A DNA stretch of 64,000 nt from Chiayiivirga flava (lineage in GTDB: Bacteria; Pseudomonadota; Gammaproteobacteria; Xanthomonadales; Xanthomonadaceae): the NCBI RefSeq assembly GCF_014202825.1, contig NZ_JACHHP010000003.1, positions 270,229 through 334,228 on the forward strand, read 5' to 3'. Position numbers and translations under genes: made by a program. Positions 1-8,884 of this stretch are shown here, piece after piece (positions within the stretch are counted from its first letter, which is position 1; every line of letters starts with the position of its first letter). Below the pieces are notes generated by a model. The model did no database searches, had not been told where the DNA came from, and was given only the letters and a program-made list of their open reading frames with translations.

Positions 1-982
1 CGGCGACGATGGGCATCAGGATCGCGAGCGCCACCACGCGCTCGAGCGTCTGCGCAAACTGCCCGACCACGGCCGATGCGAGAAATGCGGTCACGAGGTT
101 CACCGCGAGCCAGATCACCCGCCGCCGCACCGCGCGCGGCACCGGGCTGAAAAGATCCTCGTCCTCGCCCAGACCCGCGGCGCTCAGGGCCTGGTGCTCG
201 GCGCGTTCGCGGATGATGTCGACCACGTCGTCGATGGTGATGCGGCCGAGCAGGATGTTGTTCTCGTCGACCACGGGTGCCGACAGCCAGTCGTGGTCGG
301 AAAACTGGTTGGCCACCGTGCTTTCCGGCGTGGTGACCGGAATCGCGGCCTGCTCGTCGTCGATGAGCTCGTTGATCGGCGTCGCCGGCTCGTGCGTGAC
401 CAGCGCGCTCAGCGCCACACGGCCCAGATACTGGTGGCGGCGGCTCACGACGTACAGATGATCGGTGTGGTCCGGCAGTTCGCCGCGCAGGCGAAGGAAA
501 CGCAGCACCACGTCGACGGTGGTGTCGGCGCGCACCGTCACCACGTCCGGATTCATCAGGCGGCCCGCGGACTCCTCCGGGAACGACAGCACCTGCTCCA
601 GCCGCTCGCGGTTGTCGCGATCCATCGACTTGAGCACTTCCTCGATGACCTGGTCGGGCAGGTCTTCGACCAGGTCGGCGAGGTCGTCGATGTCGAGGTC
701 TTCGACCGCGGCCACCAGTTCGTCCGGATCCATGTCCGCGATGAGGCTTTCGCGCACGTCGTCGCCGACGTGCACCAGCACCTCGCCGTCGTCTTCCGGA
801 TCGACCAGGCCCCACACCACCTCGCGCTTGCCCGGCGGCAGCGATTCGAGCAGGTTGCCGATCTCGGCCGGCGACAGCGTGTTGACCAGTCGCCGCACCG
901 GGCCGAGGCGGCCGCTGTCGAGCGCGTCCGACAGCAGACGCAGCTGGCGCGCGGTCTTGTCGTGACGGATGGCGTCGGCCAT
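1..982 (-). CDS. mgtE: Magnesium transporter MgtE (3' end outside window)
   Basis: MgtE-family Mg2+ channel of the inner membrane, with 327 residues visible. The reverse-strand translation starts MADAIRHDKTARQLRLL at an ATG at 982. It shows the cytosolic MgtE N domain (about residues 25-125, with VNTLSPAEIGNLLESLPP) and a pair of CBS domains (about 130-255, ending in DENNILLGRITIDDVVDIIRE). The first membrane segments follow (VIWLAVNLVTAFLASAVVG). The family is about 450 residues long, so most of the membrane pore lies outside the window. It is the last visible gene of a minus-strand run that begins with the PTS genes. Mg2+ sensing by the N and CBS domains is known for the family; nothing here shows transcriptional control. 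Confidence 0.93.
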   Translation of the reverse strand, partial: MADAIRHDKTARQLRLLSDALDSGRLGPVRRLVNTLSPAEIGNLLESLPPGKREVVWGLVDPEDDGEVLVHVGDDVRESLIADMDPDELVAAVEDLDIDDLADLVEDLPDQVIEEVLKSMDRDNRERLEQVLSFPEESAGRLMNPDVVTVRADTTVDVVLRFLRLRGELPDHTDHLYVVSRRHQYLGRVALSALVTHEPATPINELIDDEQAAIPVTTPESTVANQFSDHDWLSAPVVDENNILLGRITIDDVVDIIRERAEHQALSAAGLGEDEDLFSPVPRAVRRRVIWLAVNLVTAFLASAVVGQFAQTLERVVALAILMPIVA

Positions 983-1068
983 GGCGAGATCCGGTGAGGC
1001 TGCGGCGGGCGGGGTAGCGCGGCATTATCCGCGCTGCATCGTGCGCCGCGCCAGCGACGCGTGCGCGA

Positions 1069-2283
1069 TCAGCGCGACGGCGTGGCGGTGGTCGCTGCCG
1101 GCTCGGCAACCGTGCGCGCGGGACGACGTCGCAGGCGCAGCATCGGCCGTTCGACCAGATGCCACGAGGCGATCGCAAGCAGCAGCGCGGCCGGGAACGC
1201 GAACAGGGTGATCTGCGTCGGCGTCGGGGCGCCGAACAGGTGCACCGCGAGCTGCTGCATCGGGAATGCCCACAGATACAGGCCGTACGAATAGTCGCCG
1301 GCGCGGTTGAACCAGAGCAGGTGCCGCGGCACGTACCCGAACCACAATGCGCCGTAGGCCAGCGCCGGAAGGAAGGCGTGCAGGTACCAGTCGGTGCCGT
1401 GCAGCAGCCATGCGATGCCGATCAGCGCGGCGAGGATCCACGCGTTCAGCGGCAGCGATTGTCGCAGCAGCCACGCCACGGCGCCGAGCGCGAACGCGCC
1501 CGCCATCGGCAGGAACGGTTCGAGCCGCAGCAGCGGCAGCGATCCGGGCCACAGCTGCGCGACCAGTGCCAGCAGCAGCAGCGCCGGCAGCGCAAAGCGC
1601 GCCCGCGCCAGCAGCCCGAGCGCGCCGAGCACGGCCAGCCACGCGTACACGCGCACCTCCGCCGGCAGCGTCCACAGCGAGCCGTTGACCGAGCGGCGCG
1701 GGTGCGTCTCGAACACGCCCGGCAAGGTCCATTGCATGTCGATCGGGAAGCGCAGGTTGTGGGTGATGTAGCGCCAGGTCTCGGCATGCGAGAAATACGC
1801 GCCGCGGTCCAGCGTGGTGACCGCGGCCCCGAGCACCAGCGCCGACAGGACGAGGCACGCCGCATACCCGGGCACGATGCGCAGCGCACGCGCCGCGAGG
1901 AACGCGCCCAGTTCGCGCCGCCGCAGCCAGCTGCCGGTGACGAGGAACCCGCTGATCACGAAAAACACGTAGACCGCGATGCTGCCGGCATAGACGCCCA
2001 CACCGCTGCGCGTGATCAGGTCGACCGCGCCGGGCATGCCGCTGATCGCATGGCTGTGCGCGTACAGCACGAGCGATGCCGCGAGCATGCGCAGCAGCAG
2101 GAGGTTGTCGCCGGGTCCGGCCATCGCATCGGCCAGGCTGCGGTAGCGACCGGGCGCCGCCGGTTGCGCGCCCTCGACGACGGGCAGCGCCGCCACGCGC
2201 GGCCGCCGCCGCAGCGTGCGCACGCGCGGCGCCGCCAGCGCCAGTGCGCACAGCACCGCGATGACGATCTCGAACTCGCTCAC
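1069..2283 (-). CDS. Acyltransferase family 3 membrane protein (OafA/YrhL type)
   Basis: Integral membrane O-acyltransferase of the acyltransferase-3 family, 404 residues. These enzymes usually transfer acetyl or other acyl groups to sugars of surface glycans or natural products. Visible features are about ten hydrophobic segments, the early LVLYAHSHAISG region that normally carries the catalytic His, VFFVISGFLVTGSWLRRR, and the C-terminal ASWHLVERPMLR. The GTG start at 2283 overlaps the stop of the upstream methyltransferase (GTGA). An in-frame ATG at 2346 would lie inside that gene and is less likely. It is the last gene of a four-gene cassette with a GMC oxidoreductase. The acyl acceptor cannot be read from the sequence. 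Confidence 0.88.
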   Translation of the reverse strand: MSEFEIVIAVLCALALAAPRVRTLRRRPRVAALPVVEGAQPAAPGRYRSLADAMAGPGDNLLLLRMLAASLVLYAHSHAISGMPGAVDLITRSGVGVYAGSIAVYVFFVISGFLVTGSWLRRRELGAFLAARALRIVPGYAACLVLSALVLGAAVTTLDRGAYFSHAETWRYITHNLRFPIDMQWTLPGVFETHPRRSVNGSLWTLPAEVRVYAWLAVLGALGLLARARFALPALLLLALVAQLWPGSLPLLRLEPFLPMAGAFALGAVAWLLRQSLPLNAWILAALIGIAWLLHGTDWYLHAFLPALAYGALWFGYVPRHLLWFNRAGDYSYGLYLWAFPMQQLAVHLFGAPTPTQITLFAFPAALLLAIASWHLVERPMLRLRRRPARTVAEPAATTATPSR

Positions 2284-3578
2284 GCCGCGCCGATGGACGC
2301 GTCCCGCACCGACGTCTGCGGCGCAAGCCCGGGACGGTGCGCGCATGCGATGTCGCGCTGCAGGGCAAACACCGCCAGCATGTGCGTGGGGGTGATGCGG
2401 CCGGCCTGCATCTCGGCCTCGTCGCGCGCATGCACGCGGTCGATGAAGTGGCGGTCGAAGACGTGCCCGGCATCGAAATGGTGGCCGAACCCGCGGTCGA
2501 TGAACGGATCGATGATGTTGCCGAATCCGAGGAACACCTCCACGCCGAACCGCTCCAGCAGCAGCGGCAGCACGTCCTGCGCGCGCACGCCCTCGAAGCC
2601 TTCCACCGAACAGTCCCAGTCGAGGAAGTCGTCCTCCTGCCGCTGCAGCTGCAGGTTGTAGCGATACGACGGCGGCAACTGCTCCCAGAACTCGCGCACG
2701 ATCGCGGCGGCCTCCGGCCAGCGCTGGTGGCCATTGCGGCCGATCATGTCGGACACGACGAAGCGCGCCTGCGGCTGCAGCGCCGCACGCACCGCATCGA
2801 ACAGCGCCTCCAGCTCGAGCACGTGGTGCAGGCTCTGGTTGGCCATGATGCCGTCGTAGCGGCCCTCGGGCGTCCAGCGGTTGAAGTCGCCCTGCACCGG
2901 CAGCACGCGGCCTTCGAGCCCGGCTTCATGGGCCAGCGCCGCGCCGCGTTCGAGCATGGCCGGATTGATGTCCATGCACTCGAAGGTGAATTGCGTCAGG
3001 CCGCGCCGCACCAGGGCCTGCGCGATGCGGATCTCGGCATCGCAGTTGCCGCAGCCAAGGCTCACGAAGCGCGGCGCGGCGGCGCCGGTGTGCCGCGCCG
3101 AGAGAAACAGATGATGCGCGAGGAAATCCTCGGGGTGTTCGCAGTCGAACGCCTGCAGCATCGGACGCAGGTAGGCATTCGACCAGTAGTGGAAGATCGG
3201 CGGCAGGTCGTGCACCTGCACCTGATCGGCGAAAATGCGGGTTTCCTGTGCGATGCGGTCTTCGTAGCTTGGTGGCGCTGCGGCGGTGTCGGCGGTGTCG
3301 GCGGTGTCCGAGGTCTCGCCGCTCTCGGTGGGGATATCCACGGCCGGCGCTGCGGCCTCGCCCGCGCAGCTCGCGGGAGCCGCGACCGCATCCGCAGTTG
3401 CAGCGGCGGTCTCGGGCGCGGGATCGCTGTCCGACGCAGGCGGCGGTTCGGCGGCCGAGTGCGTGTCGGCGTCGTAACCGGGCAGTCGCCGCCACATCGC
3501 ACGCAGTGGCTCGCGCAGCGCGGCGGGCAGCGCCGCCACCGCCGGCAGCACCATCGCCTTGAGCGTGTTGCGGTTCAC
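2280..3578 (-). CDS. SAM-dependent methyltransferase with Ala/Pro/Asp-rich N-terminal extension
   Basis: Class I Rossmann methyltransferase, 432 residues. The SAM-binding motif I is FVSLGCGNCDAEIRIA, followed by ECMDINPAMLERG and a later IMANQSLHHVLELEALFDAVR typical of small-molecule methyltransferases. Residues about 40-105 form a low-complexity linker rich in Ala, Pro, Thr and Asp, including a (DTA)n run. The GTG start at 3578 overlaps the preceding stop as GTGA, and its own stop overlaps the acyltransferase start. It is probably translationally coupled within the GMC cassette. The substrate is unknown. A role in modifying the same product as the GMC oxidoreductase and the acyltransferase is inference. 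Confidence 0.85.
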   Translation of the reverse strand: MNRNTLKAMVLPAVAALPAALREPLRAMWRRLPGYDADTHSAAEPPPASDSDPAPETAAATADAVAAPASCAGEAAAPAVDIPTESGETSDTADTADTAAAPPSYEDRIAQETRIFADQVQVHDLPPIFHYWSNAYLRPMLQAFDCEHPEDFLAHHLFLSARHTGAAAPRFVSLGCGNCDAEIRIAQALVRRGLTQFTFECMDINPAMLERGAALAHEAGLEGRVLPVQGDFNRWTPEGRYDGIMANQSLHHVLELEALFDAVRAALQPQARFVVSDMIGRNGHQRWPEAAAIVREFWEQLPPSYRYNLQLQRQEDDFLDWDCSVEGFEGVRAQDVLPLLLERFGVEVFLGFGNIIDPFIDRGFGHHFDAGHVFDRHFIDRVHARDEAEMQAGRITPTHMLAVFALQRDIACAHRPGLAPQTSVRDASIGAA

Positions 3579-4684
3579 GGCGTCGCCGGGTCGAGGATGT
3601 GGAAGTCGCCCACGGCCAACTCCTCGCCGGTCTCGACGTCGCGCAGGAACAGCGGCACCACGCGCGGCGATTCGATCAGCGCCAGCGGCACGCGCGCGGT
3701 GACGGCGGTGTCGCCGCGCGTGGCGCGCAGGCGGTCGTCGCCGAAGCGCAACTGCACGCGGCGCGGCGCGCAGGCAAGCTGGAACCACAGCCCGAGCGAT
3801 CCGTCCGGCAGCGGATTGGCCGCGATGCCGGCGCGCGTGGAGGTCGGTCCCCAGCCGGTGACGGCGCAGAACACCTCCGAGCGGCTGCCGTCGGCGCGTT
3901 GCACGCGCTCGGCGCGTTCGCGCACCACCAGTTCGCCGATCGGCTGCGCGACTTCGCGCATCGGGTCGTAGAGCTCGATCGGATACCGCCCGGGTCGGGC
4001 CAGGATGCGTGTCTGCTGTTCGCCGAACAGGCCCGAGGTGAATCCGCTTTCCTGCACCTGCGTCGGTGCGGCGACGCCGTCGATGCGCACCACCGCCCAG
4101 CTCGGCACGCCCTGGGCCTGGAACCAGAGCCCGCTGTGGCCGTCGGGCTGCAGGTTGAACGGCATGTCCTGTTCGGTCGATTGCGGTCCCCATGCGGTGA
4201 TCTGCGCGATCGCCGGTGCATCCGCATCCGTCGGGGTCTTCGGCGCCGGTTCCTCGTCGATTACCGTCGCAGGCGCGTCGCCGAGCGCGAGCCAGCGCAG
4301 GCCCGCCAGTTCGCATTCGGTGCGGCTCAGTTGCCAGCCCTCGATCTGGCACAGCGCCGCGTCGGCGAAATCCGCGGCGATCGCTGCGGCGATCCGCGTC
4401 TCGACCTGCGCCGTCTCGCCCGCGAGCGGGCCGATGCGCGTGTCGAGCGCCTGCGCGAGCGTGGATGCGGTCCATGCCTGCTCCTGGCTCGACAGCCAGG
4501 CCTGTCCGACCTCGGCCGTGCCGTCGAGTGCGCCGAGCATGGCGTCGAAGCCCGTCCCGAGCCCGGTCGCCGCCTGCCGGCTGCCCGACACAAGCGAGCC
4601 CAGCCGTTGCCACGGCAGCACGAAGGCGACCGCGGTGCCGCCCGCGGCGAGCGCGGCGACGAAGGTATCGCGACGGGTGATCAT
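3575..4684 (-). CDS. Exported protein of the GMC cassette with two internal repeats
   Basis: 369-residue protein of unknown function. The N terminus MITRRDTFVAALAAGG resembles a twin-arginine or membrane-anchor signal. The middle (about residues 40-140) is helical and Ala-rich. The C-terminal two thirds hold two similar units of about 95 residues. The first is around ITAWGPQSTEQDMPFN and DGHSGLWFQAQGVPSW; the second is around VTGWGPTSTRAGIAAN and DGSLGLWFQLACAP. Each ends in a strand like IGELVVRE or LAVGDFHI. The ATG start at 4684 overlaps the end of the GMC gene (ATGA), and the stop overlaps the methyltransferase start. It could be the small partner subunit of the GMC enzyme, as GMC dehydrogenases often have one, but no known subunit family was recognised. 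Confidence 0.75.
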   Translation of the reverse strand: MITRRDTFVAALAAGGTAVAFVLPWQRLGSLVSGSRQAATGLGTGFDAMLGALDGTAEVGQAWLSSQEQAWTASTLAQALDTRIGPLAGETAQVETRIAAAIAADFADAALCQIEGWQLSRTECELAGLRWLALGDAPATVIDEEPAPKTPTDADAPAIAQITAWGPQSTEQDMPFNLQPDGHSGLWFQAQGVPSWAVVRIDGVAAPTQVQESGFTSGLFGEQQTRILARPGRYPIELYDPMREVAQPIGELVVRERAERVQRADGSRSEVFCAVTGWGPTSTRAGIAANPLPDGSLGLWFQLACAPRRVQLRFGDDRLRATRGDTAVTARVPLALIESPRVVPLFLRDVETGEELAVGDFHILDPATP

Positions 4685-6252
4685 GCGGTCTCTCCCGCCG
4701 TTTGCCCGGCCAGGCGTTCGGCCATGCGCACCGACAGCGCCACCAGCGTGAGTGTCGGATTGGAATAGCCGTGGCGCGGAAACAGCGCGCTGCTGGCCAC
4801 GTGCAGATTGGAAAGATCGAAGATGCGGCCGTGCGGGTCGGCGACGCCGTCGCGTTCGTCGCGCGCGAACCGCACCGTGCCCAGATGATGGTTGGCGCCC
4901 AGCACGCCGGCGCGCAGCGCCGGGCTGTCCTGCACCGTGCGACGCGAGCGTCCGAGCCCGAGGCGTGCGAGCGTGCGGCCGGTTTCGTCGAAGAAGGCCA
5001 GTGCCGAAGCGATGTCGCTCTCGTGCAGATGCCAGTCCAGGCGCAGGCGACGCAGTCCGAGCGCGCAACGTTCGTCCACCAGCGTGACGCGGCTGTCCTC
5101 GTGCGGGCGCGGCTCGACGATGGCCTGCACGGCGTAGTGCCAGTACTCGCCTGGCGAAAAGCCGAGCGCGCGCTGGCCGCCGTACCGCGCCAGCAGCGGT
5201 TCGGGCTTCGGCTGCGGATCGAGCATCATGCAGACGTTCTGGAAGCTGCCGTCGCGGATGCGGTCGGCGTGCGGTGCCAGCACCGGCATCACCGGCACGC
5301 CGTCGTCGCCGAAGCGGCCGTAGCGCAGGCCGGCCGGCGCCAGCAGCAGGCCCGGCCGCACGCCGTAGTGGTCGGCGAAGCCGCGGCCCAGATGCGGCGA
5401 GTGCAGGCCGACGCCGTCGTCGCTGCCCGCACCGCGCAGATTGAGCAGATGCCGGGTGGTCTCCAGGCCACCGAGCGCGAGCACGAACTGCGTCGCGCGC
5501 ACCGTGCGGGTCGCGCCGTCGAGCGGTTTGACCGTGGCCGAGACGATGCGGTCGCCCTCGCGCCGCAGCGCCACGAGGTTGGCATGCAGCAGGCAGGTGA
5601 GGTTGGACTGGCGGTGCAGGTCGTCCTCGTACCGCGTGCCGAAGCGCGTCGGCGGACTGAAGCGGAACAGCCGCTGCGCCACCGCGGCATCGTCCGGCAG
5701 CGCCAGGCAGGCGCCGGGATGGCGTTGCGACAGCGCGGCCACGTCGTAATCGGTGGCGGGAATCTCGAGCCAGCGATGCGCGGCGTCGAGGTAGGGCGCG
5801 ATCGTCTCCGGCCCGAACGGCCAGCCCGGTGTCGACCAGGCCGACGGCACCTCGAAATCGGTGGCATCGAACGGTTTGCACCAGCCGCCCCAGTGGCCGG
5901 ACGTGCCGCCGAGCATGCGCCGGCGCGATGCCTCGATGGCGTAGCGCTGCGGCCCGACCTCGGCCCGGTACAGCTCCAGTTCGCGCTCGTCCGGCGTCGA
6001 GCGTCCGCCGCCTTCGAGCAGCAGGACGCGCCAGTCGGGCCGGCGGCGGGCGAGTTCGAGCGCGAGCGTGATGCCGGCAGGGCCGGCGCCGACGACGCAG
6101 ACATCGGCGGCAAGGTCTGCAGTTGGGAGGCGTGCGATATCGTCGATCAAGTCCGTTCCCGGGACACAGGGCTGGTCGGTGCCCGGCGACACCCCTGCGC
6201 CGGTCGGCATGTGCTTCTGGATCCCCGGCATCGGCGCCGCGGGGGTCTGCAC
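4681..6252 (-). CDS. GMC family FAD-dependent oxidoreductase
   Basis: Glucose-methanol-choline family flavoenzyme, 523 residues. The N terminus has the FAD dinucleotide-binding motif VCVVGAGPAGITLALELARR (about 50-69), an acidic end to the second strand (LLLEGGG) and GGTSGHWGGWCKPFD. The C-terminal GMC domain carries LGANHHLGTVRFA and SALFPRHGYSNPTLTLVALS. Substrates of relatives are alcohols or sugars oxidised at a hydroxyl group. The GTG at 6252 is the longest start, and ATGs at 6231 and 6210 are alternatives. It starts 37 bases after ptsI and is followed by three overlapping genes. The cassette separates ptsI from mgtE, which I recall as adjacent in Xanthomonas, so this may be a later insertion. 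Confidence 0.9.
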   Translation of the reverse strand: MQTPAAPMPGIQKHMPTGAGVSPGTDQPCVPGTDLIDDIARLPTADLAADVCVVGAGPAGITLALELARRRPDWRVLLLEGGGRSTPDERELELYRAEVGPQRYAIEASRRRMLGGTSGHWGGWCKPFDATDFEVPSAWSTPGWPFGPETIAPYLDAAHRWLEIPATDYDVAALSQRHPGACLALPDDAAVAQRLFRFSPPTRFGTRYEDDLHRQSNLTCLLHANLVALRREGDRIVSATVKPLDGATRTVRATQFVLALGGLETTRHLLNLRGAGSDDGVGLHSPHLGRGFADHYGVRPGLLLAPAGLRYGRFGDDGVPVMPVLAPHADRIRDGSFQNVCMMLDPQPKPEPLLARYGGQRALGFSPGEYWHYAVQAIVEPRPHEDSRVTLVDERCALGLRRLRLDWHLHESDIASALAFFDETGRTLARLGLGRSRRTVQDSPALRAGVLGANHHLGTVRFARDERDGVADPHGRIFDLSNLHVASSALFPRHGYSNPTLTLVALSVRMAERLAGQTAGETA

Positions 6253-6289
6253 CTTACCCGACGCCGCGCCCCGCAGGCAAAACCGATGC

Positions 6290-8017
6290 TCAGTCCAGGC
6301 GCGCGAGCACCGCGAGAATGGCGTCGCGATCGCGCGCCCGCAGCAGCGCCGCGCTGCGCTTGCGCAAGGCGGCGTGCTCGCAGCCGCGCACCGCGTTGCG
6401 CACCTCCAGCATGGTGCCCGGATGCATGCTGAAGTCGGTCAGGCCCAGCGCCAGCAGCACGCGCGTGTAGCGGATGTCGCCGGCCAGCTCGCCGCACACG
6501 GCCACCGGTTTTCCGCAGCGTCGGCCGGTCGCGATCACATCGTGCAGCACGCGCAGGACGGCCGGATGCAGCGGCGAGGCGATGTCGGCCACCGCGTCGT
6601 TGCCGCGGTCGGCGGCGAGCAGGTACTGCACCAGATCGTTGGTGCCGATCGAGACGAAATCCATCGTGTCGATCATGGTCGGCAGGGCCAGCGCGGCCGC
6701 CGGGACCTCGATCATCGCCCCGATATCCAGATGGTCGGCGATCTCGAAACCTTCGGTGCGCAGGTCACGCGCGCAGTCCACCGCGAGCGCGCGGACCTGC
6801 AGCATCTCCTCGCGGCAGGTCACCATCGGCACGAGGATGCGCACGAAGCCGTAACCCGAGGCCCGCAGCATCGCGCGCATCTGGGTGCGGAACAGCGCCG
6901 GCCGTGCGAGCGACAGGCGCACGCCGCGCAGGCCCAGCGCCGGGTTGGGTTCGCGTGCCAGCGACACGCCGCTGGCGTCGGCCTTGTCGGCGCCCAGATC
7001 GAGCGTGCGCAGCGTCACCGGCCGGCCGTTCATGCCGAGCACGAGGTCGCGGTACGCGGCGAACTGCTCGTCCTCGGTCGGCAGCTCGCGCCGCTGCAGG
7101 AACAGGAATTCGGTGCGATACAGTCCGACACCCGCGGCGCCGAGGCGAAACGCTTCGGCCACGTCCTCGCGCGACTCGGCGTTGGCGTGCAGGTTGATCT
7201 CCACGCCATCGACCGTGCGCGACGGCGCGCTGCGCAGCCGCTGCAACGCACGCTGTTCGCGCTGCTCGCCGCGCCGCAGCCGGGCGAAGTCCTTGAGGTC
7301 GGCCGGGCCCGGTTCCACCACGACGCGGCCGCTGCTGGCGTCCACCAGCAGCGTGTCGCCGTCGTTGACGTGCTGCAGCGCCTGGTGTGCGCCCACCACC
7401 AGCGGCAGGTGCAGGCTGCGCGCGAGGATCGCGCTGTGCGACAGCGGGCTGCCCTGTGCCGCCACCACCGCAACGCAACCGCTCTCCACCAGTTGCGCCA
7501 GCTCCGCGGGCGCCACCGTGTCGCACACCAGCACCTCGCCGGCGAGGCCGTGCGCGGCGTCGATCTCGCCGCCGCCGTCGCGGTGCAGCGCGGCGTAGAC
7601 GCGGCCGATCACGTGGTCCAGATCCTCGCGCCGGCTGCGCATGTACGGATCGTCCATCGCGTCGAACACCGCCGCGATGCGGTCGCGCTGCAGCTTCAGC
7701 GCGTAGCCGGCCGAATAGCGTGCGGTGCGGATCAGCTTGTCGAGACCGCCGATGAGCTCGGGGTCGTCGAGGATCAGCGCGTGCAGATCGAGGAACTCGC
7801 CGAGTTCCTGCGCCAGCGCGCCCTGCAGCTGTTCGCGCATGCGTCCGAGTTCGGCGCGCGTGGATTCCAGGGCCCGATGCAGCCGGTCGATTTCGCTGTC
7901 GACGGCGTCGGCCGCGATGCTCTGTTCGCCAAGGTCCAGCGCGTGCGGTTCGCGCACCCGCGCCCGCCCGATGGCAAGGCCCCGCGACGCGACCGCGCCG
8001 GTGAACTCCAGCCGCAT
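6290..8017 (-). CDS. ptsI: PTS enzyme I (phosphoenolpyruvate-protein phosphotransferase)
   Basis: Cytosolic enzyme I, 575 residues, the usual length. It transfers phosphate from PEP to a His and then to HPr. The phospho-histidine motif GSPLSHSAILAR is visible (His about 194). So are the C-terminal PEP-binding region DFVSIGTNDLVQYLLAADRGN and the catalytic cysteine in VAVCGELAGD. The start was set at the ATG at 8017 (MRLEFTGAVASRGLAIG) because the longer frame adds 21 residues inside ptsH. It lies 7 bases after ptsH. No sugar-specific EIIB or EIIC is in the window. Together with HPr and EIIA it looks like a regulatory rather than a transport PTS. Confidence 0.96.
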   Translation of the reverse strand: MRLEFTGAVASRGLAIGRARVREPHALDLGEQSIAADAVDSEIDRLHRALESTRAELGRMREQLQGALAQELGEFLDLHALILDDPELIGGLDKLIRTARYSAGYALKLQRDRIAAVFDAMDDPYMRSRREDLDHVIGRVYAALHRDGGGEIDAAHGLAGEVLVCDTVAPAELAQLVESGCVAVVAAQGSPLSHSAILARSLHLPLVVGAHQALQHVNDGDTLLVDASSGRVVVEPGPADLKDFARLRRGEQREQRALQRLRSAPSRTVDGVEINLHANAESREDVAEAFRLGAAGVGLYRTEFLFLQRRELPTEDEQFAAYRDLVLGMNGRPVTLRTLDLGADKADASGVSLAREPNPALGLRGVRLSLARPALFRTQMRAMLRASGYGFVRILVPMVTCREEMLQVRALAVDCARDLRTEGFEIADHLDIGAMIEVPAAALALPTMIDTMDFVSIGTNDLVQYLLAADRGNDAVADIASPLHPAVLRVLHDVIATGRRCGKPVAVCGELAGDIRYTRVLLALGLTDFSMHPGTMLEVRNAVRGCEHAALRKRSAALLRARDRDAILAVLARLD

Positions 8018-8024
8018 CCGCGCG

Positions 8025-8294
8025 TCATCCCTCTTCGTCGAAACCGCGTGCGAACAGCGCCGTGGCGGCGTCGAGCGCATCGGCCTCGTCCGGACCGTCC
8101 ACGCGCAGCACCACCTTCGTGCCGTGCGCGGCGGCCAGCAGCATCACCCCCATGATGCTTTTCGCGTTGACCTCGCGTCCGCGGCAGGCGAGGGTGGCGT
8201 TGGCGCGATGCCCCGACAGCAGCTGCACCAGCTTGGCCGCCGCGCGCGCATGCAGGCCGAGCTTGTTGACGATGGGCAATTCGCGCTCAAGCAT
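8025..8294 (-). CDS. ptsH: HPr phosphocarrier protein
   Basis: 89-residue HPr. Both regulatory phosphorylation sites are present: His15 in NKLGLHARAAAKLV (phosphorylated by enzyme I) and Ser46 in NAKSIMGVM (the HPr kinase/phosphorylase site). Retention of Ser46 predicts an hprK gene elsewhere in the genome; it is not in this window. The start overlaps the end of the EIIA gene by 8 bases, and ptsI follows after 7 bases, so the three genes form one transcription unit. Confidence 0.96.
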   Translation of the reverse strand: MLERELPIVNKLGLHARAAAKLVQLLSGHRANATLACRGREVNAKSIMGVMLLAAAHGTKVVLRVDGPDEADALDAATALFARGFDEEG

Positions 8295-8679
8295 GGTCGA
8301 GGATGACTCCGGTCTTGCCGCCCGAGACGGCGGTCTGTGCGAGCTGGTCCAGGCTCAGGTCCGGATAATTGCACACGCGCAGCACCATCGGCAGGTTCAT
8401 CCCCGCGACGCGACGCGACGGCGTGCCGAGCTGGGTGAGCCTGGCGGCGAGATTGCTCGGCGAGGCGCCGTAGACGTCGGTGAGGATCAGCACGCCGTCG
8501 CCGCCGTCGGCGCGCCGCAGCGCTGCGCTGGCGCGCGGCAGTGCCGCGTCCAGCGGTTCGTCGAAGGCAAGTTCGAAGATTTCCAGGCGCAGGGGCAGGC
8601 GCCCGAGCAGCCGTTCGATCAGCGCGCCGTACTGGCTCGCGACACCGGGGTGTGCGACAAGGAGGAGTCCGACGCTCAT
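8287..8679 (-). CDS. PTS EIIA component, mannose (ManX-EIIA) family
   Basis: 130-residue single-domain EIIA of the mannose/sorbose family. The phospho-accepting histidine is His10 in VGLLLVAHPGVASQYG. GVLILTDVYGASPSNLAARL is also typical. The ATG at 8679 was chosen because it puts the conserved strand and His at the family's usual positions; the longer frame adds 23 unrelated residues. It is the first gene of the EIIA-HPr-EI unit. With no EIIB/C partner it probably works in signalling, as known for such orphan EIIA proteins. Confidence 0.93.
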   Translation of the reverse strand: MSVGLLLVAHPGVASQYGALIERLLGRLPLRLEIFELAFDEPLDAALPRASAALRRADGGDGVLILTDVYGASPSNLAARLTQLGTPSRRVAGMNLPMVLRVCNYPDLSLDQLAQTAVSGGKTGVILDHA

Positions 8680-8754
8680 GCAGCGATGGTACCGAATGCT
8701 GCAGTGCGGGAGTAGCGCGTCGTCGACGCATCCGGCCACGCCGCACAAAAGAAC

Positions 8755-8784
8755 GGGCCCGGACGGTTTGCACCGTCCGGGCCC
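8755..8784 (-). terminator. Rho-independent terminator of the EF-hand gene
   Basis: Perfect 13-bp stem (8755-8767 with 8772-8784) around the loop ttgc. Read on the minus strand it is followed by gttcttttg. It lies 100 bases beyond the EF-hand gene's stop and before the PTS genes, which separates the two units. Confidence 0.85.
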
Positions 8785-8884
8785 GGGCCCGACATTTGTC
8801 CTTGCGACACCGTTGGTGTGGTGCCGGACGCGATCGTGGGGTGGGGAGGGCCGATCGCGCCGGGACGGGTCGGGGGTTGCGGAG

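Noticed and set aside
194-997. Open frame on the plus strand at the left edge
   Set aside because: It is antisense to mgtE, whose translation shows unmistakable N and CBS domains.
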